64,000 nt of DNA from Gliomastix tumulicola (Eukaryota; Ascomycota; Sordariomycetes; Hypocreales; Bionectriaceae). The notes beneath the pieces are model-generated. The model made no database searches, had not been told where the DNA came from, and saw nothing but the letters and a program-made list of their open reading frames with translations. The translations under genes and the position numbers were made by a program. Where the stretch lies: positions 1,054,001 to 1,118,000 of the forward strand of contig BCHX01000007.1 of assembly GCA_001599755.1 (NCBI GenBank). Reading direction: 5' to 3'. Below are positions 9,573-20,513 of this stretch, piece after piece (positions within the stretch are counted from its first letter, which is position 1; each line of letters starts with the position of its first letter).

Positions 9573-12182
9573 CTAGAGCATAGGCCGAGCCTCCAGCTTC
9601 CTCCTCATTCTCTTCGACGCCTCCTTGCGCGCCTTCTTCACCTGCTCCTTCTCCTCGCCCGTCAACCGGCTCTGCTCGCCGCCCTGAGCCTCTTCAAACA
9701 GCTTCTGGCCCAGCATGTCCGCCAGCCGGGTCACGCGGCTACTGACAGTTGGCCCGTCCCGGCGGTTCTTGCCCTCCAGTCGCGAGCTAGAGATCTTCTC
9801 AATGAAGTCCCAGAGCTTGCCCTCAGGCCGCAGGGCACCCGTTGCCGGGTCACGCTCAATGCGCCATGACGGGTCGAGCTGGATGCGCGGCGCAACCTTG
9901 GGGTCTTTGGACTTGATGACGTGGATCATTTCGTCTTGTTCGAAGCGGAGGTACGAGTTGCGGAGGGTCTCCTTGTTGACGGCTTCAAAGTAGGAGAGAT
10001 CGCCCTGGTGGTAGAGCGTTTTGCCAAGCTGTGAGGAGTTAGTATCGAGTATCAAGTTAGATGATTAGTGTGCCTACCATTTGTGCTGTGTCTTGAGCCT
10101 TCGCTTGGCCAACCCAAATGTCCTCCTTTAAGCCAGCCGGAGGTGTCAGACCCATGAGGGAGACCGCGGCCAACCAACTCGCTTCGATGAACGGCCAGAT
10201 AAGGAAGCAGTAGAAGTCGTAGTTCTCACGGCCGGCCTTGCGCTCCTCATCTGAGAGACCAATCTTGACCACGTTCCCGTTATCGTCCTTGTCCAGACGC
10301 ACGATATGGTCGGCTTCGAGACCCTTCAACGTCCTGTCTAGGTTGTGCTCCAACCCCTCGCCAGAGAAGATGAACTCGCCCCTAAATAGCGACGATAGGA
10401 ACAGGACCTGGGCCCGGAGCTCATCATAACTGATATCTTGGGTAGCAGGTCCTCCACCGCGTTTGACCCGGATGTACATGGATGCGCTGACGAGCGCCTC
10501 GTGAATAAATAGGTGGATGGTCATGTTGCGGTAGAACGAGAGCTGGAATCGATCAACGGCATAGTACGAGGGTTCGGGCAGCCCTTCGACCACGCCAACG
10601 AGATCCTTGCCTAGAACCTCGAGACCTCGCTCGATGATTTCCGATAGAGGCGCGTTGCCAAAGTGAGCCACCCTGCCACCCTTGGCGCGTACTCTCGTCG
10701 TCAACCATTCCACACGACGGATGAGTTCCGCCTTGCCGACACCGCGGCCACGTAATGTCAGTAGAACAGTGCCGATTAGGGCAGTGGGCATCACAACGGA
10801 TACCTCATTGATGTCGCCTAGGACCTTGTATCCTAGTGTCCGGAGGAGTCTCTCCCGTACTGCTCTAACCTCGGGGTCGTAATGGTTCGTATCAAGACCC
10901 GCAGGCACCTTGGGAAGCCTCGTGAGCTGGTCGTCGATGAACCGCCTCATACTCCAGGGCTTGTTAAAGCGGACGTCGACTCGGCCCAGTTTCAACGAGA
11001 GCACCGACGCGCCGGAGAGGAAGTCTGCAAGGTTTTCCTTCTTCTTGGGCACGCCAAGCAGCTCGGTGACATAGCCTTCTGTTTCAATGACCTTGTCGTA
11101 CTGTGTGCTAACGGGGCAGATAATGCTGTCTTCTACCCGGCCGGACAGGATGCTGTCTAGGACGAAGCTGAGGATGCCAAACTTTGGCGGGAGCAGCTTG
11201 CCAGTTCGTGATCGCCCTCCCTCGATGAAGCACTCGAAGTTGAAACCCTCCTGAAGCAGCGTGTCGATATATGATTGCACAAGTGTCCCGTATAGCGCAT
11301 CATCGCCGAACGACCTCCTGATCCACATGGCCCCAGCATGCTGCAAGAAGCTCCCGACGACGGGGAAGTTGAGATTGTCGCCTGCCACCACAACCGGCAG
11401 CGTGAGCCCCAACCGGTAGCAGATCAGCTGCAGCGAGACGTAGTCGACATGCGACCTATGACTCGGCAGGAAGATGATACTCTGCTTCTTCTTTGCCGCA
11501 ATATCCGCCACCTTCCGCAGACGCAGCACCTCCTCGCTCGAAACGTGTATGCCCTGGTGGTACGCCCGCGTCAGCAGCTGCGTGCAGAGGTAGTACGCGC
11601 CGCGGATGAAGGTCTTGCTCTCCATCTTGCATATCATGTCGTCCGTCAGCTTCTCGGCGACCTCCTGCAGCGCGCCCTCGAGCTCGTTCTTGCGCTGCGC
11701 GCGCCGCACCGAGAAGTCCTTGGCGTTCTTGTCCAGCAAGCCCTCCTTCTCCTCGACGACGACGCGCGCCTCGGCGAGCTTGGATATGCGGTTCTGGAGG
11801 AGCGGGGCAGCCATGACTCTTGACTTCATGTTGTCCGAGAAGCCGCTGTAGAAGACGGGCTGGCCGACGACGTGGTCGTATGCGCGCCATCCTTGGCCGG
11901 AGACGTAGAGGGATACCTCGCGGAGAAATCTGGAGGTGGAAACGGTCAGAAGGACTGGAGAGTTTCGCGACGAGGGAGGAGGGGGGAGGGAGGAGGGGGG
12001 CCAGCGCACTGTAGGGGCTCTGCTCGGAACGACGCGAACTGGTGCATCAATGCCTGCTCCCGATTCTCCCCAACGTCGGGCTCGACGAAGCCGCTGGGCT
12101 GGAGAGTGATCTCATCGCCGAGAATCTGCAGGTCGGGGGCCGAATTGTTGGCGGGATCCGCGGAATCGTCGCTGGAGGACAT
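9573..12182 (-). CDS. Glycerol-3-phosphate / dihydroxyacetone-phosphate acyltransferase (PlsB family)
   Basis: Three exons on the minus strand (12182-12010, 11929-10078, 10028-9573), 826 residues. The first intron uses GTGCGC and yields AEPLQ-FLREVSLYVSG; the second is 49 bp. The LPLAT core carries the catalytic HX4D motif HRSHVD (about residues 215-220), the phosphate-binding FIEGGRSRTGK near 293-303, and the ICPVSTQYDKVIETEGY block typical of GNPAT and bacterial PlsB rather than the small yeast Gat1/Gat2 enzymes. It should acylate the sn-1 position of glycerol-3-phosphate or DHAP, the first step of glycerolipid or ether-lipid synthesis. The C-terminus is strongly basic and ends in ARPML, which does not look like a clear PTS1. 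Substrate choice and compartment cannot be decided from sequence. It is divergent from pop4 across 523 bp. Confidence 0.9.
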
Positions 12183-12705
12183 GGCGAGGGACGGTGGCCG
12201 TAAGCCGAGGCTACTTTTGAGCAGTCGATGATGGGTGTCGATTACAGGGAGAGTGGTCTGTTAGGTGAGACAGGCGCCGTGTGCATGTAACATTAGGTGC
12301 GCAGCATGGCAAAGACGGGTTGCCATGCCCTGCTCCTCGAATTGGACTCGTACAGCAGAACGGGAGGCGATGTTGTCTCTCGGGGGGCGCGTGGGGGTGC
12401 TGGAGGGACAAATAGACGATGGGCCGAGATGGAGGATGCGGTTATGCAATGCGCCATCGCGGCGTCCAAAGCCGAACATGTGAAGTTGTGACGTGCAGGC
12501 CCCACTCCAGGGTAACTGAGAAGCGGCCCCACACTGTAGATCTTCGAGGTTGAACTTCTGGTCAACAATTTGATAACCAGCAACATTTCAGCGCCACCCA
12601 AGTTCAACAACTACCAGGCTGCCCGCATCTATTCTGGGCAGATAAATAAGCACCAATGGCCCAATAACAAACAGAAAGTACCGCCGCTTGGGAAAGGCGA
12701 CCACA
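12183..12705. promoter_or_regulatory. Shared divergent promoter region, acyltransferase / pop4
   Basis: This 523-bp gap separates the start codons of two divergent housekeeping genes, so it must hold both promoters. I see no TATA box or obvious repeated motif. Confidence 0.5.
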
Positions 12706-13431
12706 ATGTCTCAACAACAGGAGCGCGCAACCCGCGAGCTTCTCGCGCGAGCCCATTCCCCAGACAGCGTCGAGCGCATCTACACCAACAAAATCCAACA
12801 CCGAACCCTCTACCTCCGCCCGACCTCGCCGCCCCTGGCGACAGTCAACGCCCGCGCCGAGCGTCGCAGAGCCCGCCAGAAGGCCAGAGACCGGCAGAAG
12901 CAGAAGCCGGCTCCGTTGTCGTCACGGGAACGCCGCAGACTCGGCCTCCACGACATCCCCAAGGACGGGCAGAGATACGAGCTCTACGAGCCACTCAACA
13001 AGCTTTGGACGGGCTACATACGCGAGATTTTGGGACGCGATGTCTTTGTTGGGGGAGCCAATGCTGCGGCCAAGCTTGCAAGTGCCGAGTTCCACGGGGC
13101 CAACGTGGAGGTGGTCCGGAGCAAGTGCCCCAGCAGAGTCGGCATCGCGGGCATCGTGCTGCGAGACCGCAAGTTTGTGATGGAGATCATCACGAAGAAG
13201 AAGGGCGTCAAGGTTGTACCGAAAGAAGGGACCATGTTTCGCTTCGTGGTGGATGTGCCATCTGAGACAAAATCGATGACAGAGACGGAAAGCAAGGCGA
13301 CCTGCGACAATGATTCAGCGGAAGGCCTGGACAATCCATTTGTCTTCGATCTGTTGGGTGATCAGATGATGGTGAAGTCTGCGGACAGGGCCAACAGGAA
13401 GTTCAAGAGCCACTTCCTGGAGAATGTCTGA
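12706..13431 (+). CDS. pop4: RNase P/MRP protein subunit Pop4 (Rpp29/p29)
   Basis: Single exon, 241 residues. The first ATG is at 12706 in CCACAATG; nothing upstream in frame offers an earlier ATG. Residues 1-90 are basic (RRARQKARDRQKQK). The C-terminal half is the conserved Rof/RNase P p29 fold: LWTGYIREILG, AEFHGANVEVVRSKCPSRVG, IAGIVLRDRKFVMEI, VPKEGTMFRF and the final DQMMVKSADRANRKFKS. Pop4 binds the specificity region of RNase P and MRP RNAs and acts in nuclear tRNA 5' processing and pre-rRNA processing. An acidic, poorly conserved insert of about 20 residues (SETKSMTETE...) lies just before the final motif. It is divergent from the acyltransferase gene. Confidence 0.95.
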   Translation: MSQQQERATRELLARAHSPDSVERIYTNKIQHRTLYLRPTSPPLATVNARAERRRARQKARDRQKQKPAPLSSRERRRLGLHDIPKDGQRYELYEPLNKLWTGYIREILGRDVFVGGANAAAKLASAEFHGANVEVVRSKCPSRVGIAGIVLRDRKFVMEIITKKKGVKVVPKEGTMFRFVVDVPSETKSMTETESKATCDNDSAEGLDNPFVFDLLGDQMMVKSADRANRKFKSHFLENV

Positions 13432-15210
13432 AGACCGGACCGTGATTCGTATATCATCGATCAAGCTTCCATCCGGTATATCGGATAGATGCGACTCTTT
13501 TGCCCTACCTATGAGGGCCTCACCAACCGCTTCGCGGAAGAGGAGTCATGTCCTCAACCTCTGACAGCGATGCATGTCTCTACTCGTTTTAGAGGTGAGA
13601 TTGAGGCATACGGACCCATCACTGTTGTCGGGCTACGGCGACCGGCCGTCCTACTTTTAGACGCCATGCCTAGACGAGGGAACCATCAAAGGCAGACCGC
13701 GCCCCAAGTTTCAAGCTTAGAGATGCGGCTCCAAAGACTCACTCCTGCTTGCAGACCTGAAGAGGCTGAAGCGGATTTTGGAACTGACGCAAGGATAGCG
13801 TCGTATTCTTAGCCAGAGTCGTCGACGATTCGTGGGGGAGATGGTGGGTGAATTATCCCCCGACACACTATAGTTGGCAGAGACTTCAAAGAGTAGAGAG
13901 CTTTGCACACTGCAGTGAATACCTACGCCTCATGCATATTATCCGCATGAGTGCTTGCCAAACGCAAAATGCAGTACAAATGATTAGGGCTGTCCATCCA
14001 CCTGCAAGTGCCGTCATGCATATTTTTGACCCATTTCCAGGGTTCTGGGGGAGCACGTGTGCCTTTGAATAGACCAACATCCATCTCATCTCTGCGTAAC
14101 AACCTGTCCATGTCGATTGTATTACGACGGATGCATTCTAAGCATGGTCAAGGGTAGGTAACCTAATTCAATGACGGGCTGGGACCAGCAGGCAGGATAG
14201 AAAGAAAAACATCGAGGTCGGCTGCAGGTTGGGTGGCAGAGACTAACTTTGCTAGCCACTTTTCTCACTACTCACGCGCCCAAAAGCCCTGAACCTTACA
14301 GGACCTAGCAACAACAGTGGCTGGAAAGTGGGCGACCACCCGTCACATACATCCCGTCTCATTCTGGACAGGACCTGCGTTCCGGAAAGGGCTAAGATGG
14401 CGATGCTGGCTGTCAGTGCGATACCCAAAGTACCGAGACAGGTGTCATCCTGACCATTTGCCCCCCGGATTGACGGTTGGAGGGGTGCAGCTGCATCGTC
14501 GCACTGCGACAGCGGTACCTGACTGGTGTTGGTCGTGCTGACAGTCAATGACATCCTTCACCTCCATTCAAGCCCTGACCGCCCCCCCTGTAAGGAGCAG
14601 CGTGGCCTGCCACCAAGCTCCGAAGTTAGGCGCCAGCACGTAGACGCACCACTGAGGCTAATCCCCGGGCGCACCCCAGTTACCGGACTGGGCCTAGCGC
14701 GAGAGGCTCGCCCACTATCCACACCACCGGTGCCCTGTATCAGTGCCCTGTATCGTGTATCGGTGCCCTGGCGAGGTCGTGACTGGGGCAAGAGAAGGCC
14801 AGCCTCAACTTTTCCCTCTTCAATTTTTGCCTTTGCTATTCTCTGGACCTTACCGCACGTCACTCACCAACCGCCCATCCTCGCTCCAGAAGCATTCTCG
14901 ACACAGCAACGTCTGGCTTCTCCCGACTCGCTTCCCTGTCGCAAACTTTTCCCGTGTGCCAATTCGCATCAATATTCTACCCTTTCTTTTTCCCCACGTT
15001 TGTTAGCAAGCTCGCACGCTACAGCTGTTGAGATCAAGCCAACCATTTCTTTTTTTTCCCACACACGACAAACAACCGCTCCAACACCCGCAGCGCACCC
15101 TCCTCTTTCGACCGTGCCTGCTTCCACGCTCGATATCCCAGCCGATCGCCTCTTTCCCAGGCTGTCCATTGACCCCAGCGAGTTATTCGATTCTTGATAC
15201 CGTAGTCAAT
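13432..15210. other. Intergenic, 5' region of the GYF gene
   Basis: 1.8 kb without a supportable gene. A short duplicated stretch (gtgccctgtatc and variants, about 14729-14770) and a pyrimidine-rich leader (14800-15110) are the only features seen. Confidence 0.55.
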
Positions 15211-18200
15211 ATGCCCAACGCTCTACCTTCGAGCTTTGCGTCCGCGGCGGCTGGACAGAATGCCAATAGGGCAGGTGGTGGGCGGGGAGCCGGTGACTGG
15301 TACGTTTGCTGTTTTTGCACACAAACTCGGGCTCTATTGTTCTGTTGCTACGGGCTTTGGGTGGTTGGAGGGGATTGGCTCTGAACGCAGTCGCGCCAGC
15401 CAACCCCCAGCACGCCTCTTGCAGCCCCCGTGCACAGATTAACTTTCGGCCGAAGCTTGGAAACTTTTGCCCCCTCGACCTGGCACATATATATACATAC
15501 GCTGGTGCGCCCAACCATTGGCATGGAACCTCACACTGACTCTTCTTCTTCTCCTCCCAACAGGAATCGTCAGGGTCGGTCTGCTAACGGCACACTCACC
15601 CTCCGACGATCATCCACGACGCCGCTCAGCCAGGCCTCGCAAACCCCAGTCCCGAGCGAGATCGCTGCAGTCCAGCCTCCCGTGCCCGAGCCGGCCCCTC
15701 CTGTTATGCCGCCTTCCGATCCTGCTACACCGCGTTACTCCAAGGAAGAACTGCTGGAGCTGTACCACCCTACGACCAACTCTCCTTCCCGATTATTCAT
15801 GTCGGGCTGGAATCCCGGCCAAGTAAACGGGGGTGCCTCTCGCGCTTGGGGCAAGAGCAACGAGAACCACGTGCCGCAAGAACCTGGCGCATGTTGGAAT
15901 GCGAATGGTGATTCAACCCCGATGGGCAACCGTGATTATACTCCAGACGAAAGAGACGTACGTACTAATTCTGACATCCCGTCTTCTCGTGTTTGTGCCT
16001 GTTATCCCATACTTACCACCTCGCAGCTCTTCCACACGGAGATCAACTCGCCGCTGAAACCTCCAACAATGAACAAGGACGGGACTAACCCAACGGGCGT
16101 TAATGGCCGTAAGGCGTCTGTATCGCAGGGTACGGGTACCAACTTTGGCGTCAGTTCCCCTTCCTCGGCGACACGGCCGAGCACCCGTCGGCGCGAAACC
16201 CTCGAATCGAATCCCTTCAGTGCCGGCCTCAGCTCACCCACGACCGCGAACCGCCCTGGTCGAGAAGAGGCCGCCTGGCCTCCCCGGAAGAGTACCGATC
16301 TGAAGGAGTCCGAGGCTGAAGAGCCAGAGGCGGATCTTCCTTCCCGCGACCCTACGAGCAGACATCCATTCGGCAGCCTTATGAGAAGCAATACTACTGG
16401 TAGCAACAATATTGGTTCCATATGGTCGTCTTCGAACCCAACCACGCCTGGCGGTGGAGCATTTGGCAGTTTCAACCTCGGTGGCTCTGCCATTGGCACC
16501 AAGCCCACTGGTGGTGGTGCTGGAGGAAGTCGTCTGGCCCATCTGATCCCCAAGGACAGTTCGGAGAACATCGCAGCCCGCCAAGCTGAATCTCCAAACC
16601 CACTGAACCAACAGTCTTGGAGATCTCGGCAGCGCACTGACACTGATCCTTTCGGAGAGGAGCTGCTCTCTGGCAGTGCGGTGCTTGGTGGTGCTCAAGA
16701 CACCACTGCTATCCCGCCCCAAGCCGGTCGAGTCGGCACTCTGGGTACTCCTGTCAAGGGGTCTACCAGTGACTTCGGCATGTCTGGCTTGAACCTCGGA
16801 GGAAACGGCCATGATGAGGCTGGTCCAGTGAGCCCATCGGAAACCAACCCTTATCGAAGTCCACCCACCGAGAGACATGACCGGGACGAGAGCGAGGGTG
16901 GACCTTCCAAATCGATCTATTCCCTCGAGCAACCGGCCATGTTCAACCCCCTCCAGCAGAGGCCTTTCGGTGTTGAGGGCCAGGATCGCAGTCAGACATC
17001 AAGCGCCAAGGGTTTTCCGATCGGACACATGTCCGCCTGGGGAGCTCCTGGCGGCCCAACGAGCGGTACCCCCGACCGTGACCCAGGCAACTTCGGTTCC
17101 GGCACATTCTCTCCTCTATATACGTCTATCAACGACATCCAGTCACCAAGTGTGGGCAATCTGAGTAGCGTCTTTGGGCCACCTAGCGCAGGAGGCATGG
17201 GAAGCATCGGCCGTGGCAGCAAGCTCGGCTCTCTCTTCCCTGCCAACATGCAGGCCCAGATGCAGTCGCACGAGAATGAAGGCCTTTTGGACTCCGCAGC
17301 CGAGCATAGGCAGGCCAACCCGCTTGGCGCCATTGGTCGTACCAATTTCCTGCGAGACACCGAGAGCCCCATTCGCAGCAACCGCGGCGTATTCGAGGAG
17401 CTCTTTCCCTCCAGCGAAGCCAGTAGAGCACAGGCCCAAGCCCAGGCACAGGCACAGGCCCAAGCTCAAGCCCAAGCTCAGGCTCAAGCTCAAGCGCAGG
17501 CTCAGGCCGCGCAGGCTCAGGGCATCTTCGGAACTGCTGAACCTAACCAGCCCGGCGGAACTGCTACGGCTCCCCAGTCCTTCACTCCCGTTTCGGGGGG
17601 AATGGGCTTCTCTGGGGGCTTGCAGAGTGATACAGCTTCTGCGCAAGCACGTATCATGGTCATGCCCGATCGCATGAGGTGGGTGTACTTGGATCCTCAG
17701 GGAAGCATCCAGGGACCGTTCACCGGCCTCGAAATGAACGATTGGTATAAAGCTCAGTTTTTCACTCCAGATCTACGAGTCAGGAAGGTGGAAGACCCCG
17801 AATTTGAGCCACTAGGACAGCTTATCCGGCGCATAGGAAACTCGCGAGAGCCGTTCCTTGTGCCTCAAGTCGGGATTCCCCATGGGCAACCCTCTCAGGC
17901 TGGTGTCTTCCCAGGCAATGCCCCTGGCGGCATTGTTCCACCACTGAGTGGCGTCTTCCCAAGCTTTGGTCGAACGCTCACCGCCGAAGAGCAGAACAAC
18001 CTCGAGCGTCGTAAGCAGGAGGAGCAGTACCTCATGGCGCAGCAGCGGGATTTTGTCATGCGTCAGCAGGCCATGTCTAGATTCCAAGGCTCGCAGCCCG
18101 GCTTGCAGCACCACTCTAGTGCCCACAGCCTCCAGAGCCAGCCCAGCTTTGGCAGTATTCAGTCGCCCATAGGCATGTCGACTCAAGGGCAGCAGCCCCC

Positions 18201-20013
18201 TATCGGGGCGATGCCTTCTGGTACCGGATTCTTCGATCCCTCACTCGACCTGCCAGGACCTCAGGGACTCCAGGGCCCTCAGGGACCCCAAGGACCTCAA
18301 AGGGGTTCGGGAAACGAGGGGCCTTCGGGGCAAGATGAATTGGCTCACCTCACTGAAACTGAACGTCAGATCATTGCTGCTATGCACGCAGTTCAGCCTC
18401 ATGGCGTCCCAGACGTTGAAGGCAGCTTGCGTAGTGGCCTGCCCCTGACGGATCAGTTAGGAGAGGACCCCGAAGGCTTCCGCGAGCGCCTCATGCAGTT
18501 CGAAGACCTGCGTGCGGATCTGAACCAAGAGTTGGAGCAGGCTGGGATGGAACAACTTCTGGAGCAGCAGCAGCAGCAAGAAGAGGAGGACGCCGAAGTT
18601 GCCAAGGAGGAGCAGACTCCTCAAGCACCTGAGCCAGCTGCACCCATTCGCAAGGTCAAGGGCAAGAAGAAGGTGCCGCTTCTCCTTGATGATCCAGCTC
18701 TCTCGCTCACCCAGCAGGTGCAGCAGACGCAAGCCGCTGTGGCTGCAGCACAAGTTGTCGAGCCTGGCATGCCCATGCCTTTCCCGCCACCAACCTCGAC
18801 GACACCTCTCCCAGCCCCCACCGCTCAGCGTGTGCGATCCAACCTGCCTGAGCAGTACAGCCGTTCGCAGTCTGGCAGCCCTACGGACGACACTTCCAGT
18901 GCACCTCCGCCCCTGGCACCCTGGGCCAAGGAGCCTGGGAATGACGCTCACAAGGGACCCAGCCTGAAGGAGATCCAGGAGGCTGAGGCTCGCAAGGCCG
19001 CCAAGGCAGAGGAGGCTGCTGCTGCCGTCAGGAAGGCTGCTCTTGAGCACGAGGCAGCCCTCTTGAGAGAGAAGGAGAAGCAAGCTGCCGCCACGAGCGC
19101 AGGCCTCCCTGCATCTAGCACATGGGGACATGCCTCTCCTGTCGCTTTAGCTAGTCCCTGGGCGAAGCCTGGCACCGTCAAGACCGCCGCTCCTGGGCTG
19201 AGCAATGCTACTTCCTCGAACAAGAAAACGCTAGCTGAGATTCAGGCCGAGGAGGAGCGTCGTAAGCGGCGAGCTCGGGACGTCGCTGCTCAGGCCGGGG
19301 CACCCACTCCAAGCTCCAAGAGCTATGCCAACCTAGCCGGGAAGACGGGACAGGTGCCCGTCAGCAACTCCCCCGCTGCTATTGCTCCCCCTCCTGGCGC
19401 TGGCTGGAATGTTGTTGGTGCTGGCGGCAAGCCCAAGGCTCCGCCTACGGGCCCTGCCGCGCAAAGCCGATCAGTCAGCGCTGCCAGTGTCAAGGCTCCT
19501 ACGCCCACAACCATCCTGAAGCCTACCTCTCGACCGGGCCCTGCTGCTGCTAATGGCCATGCTGGTAACGCGGCCATGGACGAGTTCCGTAAATGGGTCC
19601 AGCGAGAGCTTAGCCGAGGCATCGAGGTTGATAACAGTGAGTTGCACTCAGAATCACACGCCTCAGAACGGGTCAGTGCTGACGAGTGGACAGCCGCTGC
19701 ATTCGCCCAGACCCTGGAAAACTTCCCCCTCGACTCCGACATCATTGCCGACGCCATTTACGCCAACTCGACCATTATGGACGGACGACACTTCGCCGAG
19801 GAGTACGTCCGTCGCAAGAGGCTCGCGGATAAGGGAGTTGCGGAGAAGCAGCCAGCTAACAAGGGAGATGCTGCCGCGAGCAGCTCCTCTGGTGGCGGTT
19901 GGAGCGAAGTTGCCAAGAAGAGCAGTGCCCCTGCTCCTCCTCCCCGTGAGGAAGGCAGTATGCAGGCTGCTGGTTTCAAGGTCGTTCCGAGCAGAAAGAA
20001 GGGGAAGAAATAG
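15211..20013 (+). CDS. GYF-domain protein, Smy2/Syh1 (GIGYF-like)
   Basis: Four exons: 15211-15299, 15564-15957, 16027-19636, 19694-20013, giving 1470 residues. Intron 1 joins GAGDW to NRQGRSANGTLTLRR, the conserved N-terminal motif. Introns 2 (69 bp) and 3 (57 bp) contain no stop in frame. Intron 3 has GTGAGT, a CTGAC branch site and ACAG, and its removal gives VDNTAAAFAQTL, close to the family. The GYF domain spans about residues 710-765 (WVYLDPQGSIQGPFTG...MNDWYKAQFF), a binder of Pro-rich peptides. Around it lie low-complexity Ser/Gly/Pro regions, a long Gln-Ala repeat (about 630-660), a Gly-Pro-Gln stretch, an acidic/Gln coiled coil and a C-terminal conserved helix (MDGRHFAEEYVRRK). Relatives act in cytoplasmic mRNA decay, translational repression and COPII-linked traffic. 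No nearby partner gene was seen. Confidence 0.9.
17431..17520 (+). repeat. Gln-Ala dipeptide repeat in GYF protein
   Basis: Roughly a dozen alternating Ala-Gln codons. The codons vary (CAG/CAA; GCC/GCA/GCT/GCG), so the array is more regular in protein than in DNA. Confidence 0.9.
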
Positions 20014-20513
20014 GAGCCTCTTTCCTTCAACACCCTCAAAGAGCGAAGGGCCTGACCGGTTGGATGGCTCGGTGTGTTTGTTTGGCCTCGGCAGTGGGCC
20101 TGCCTTAGTAGCTTTCGTTGTTTGGTGGCTTTGGTATTATTTTCTCCGTTGGTTTTGTACTCGCCGAATGCGCGTATAAGCTTGGTGTTTGTGGTGAGAG
20201 GCTGTTGGTTGGGCAGCTTTTGGAACAAGCGGGATATGGAAGAAGCGTTCGGAGACGATGTGACCGGAGAGTCATGTCTGAGCGATGTCAGACCTTCGTC
20301 GTTTTCAGGCTTAACTTGATGCACGACATAAAGTAGCGCTTGAGGATTGATTATGAATATTGTGTTCTTCCTGCCTACTTCTGAAATTGCAGCATTGTGA
20401 TGGTGATGCAAACCCCACGCTCATTCAGTAGCATCTATCTTATCAAAGGGTTCTTGATGTCTATCGTATATCCAAAAAAAAATATGTTTCTTTTCACTAG
20501 GTATCCCAACTAT
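20014..20513. other. Convergent 3' intergenic region
   Basis: Lies between the stop codons of the GYF gene and the Emw1-like gene. It is relatively A/T-rich near the right end (for example around 20470-20525), as expected for termination regions. No gene seen. Confidence 0.6.

Noticed and set aside
13489..13812. A 107-codon plus-strand frame after pop4
   Set aside because: No domain, weak start context and no splice link. Treated as chance.
14570..14760. Possible 5S rRNA or small RNA gene (structured-looking GC-rich stretch)
   Set aside because: It lacks the conserved 5S internal control sequences and I could not draw a convincing fold by eye.
19637..19676. A 40-bp intron in the GYF gene ending at the first GTCAG
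   Set aside because: It would break the frame and is too short. The 57-bp version has a CTGAC branch site and restores family sequence.
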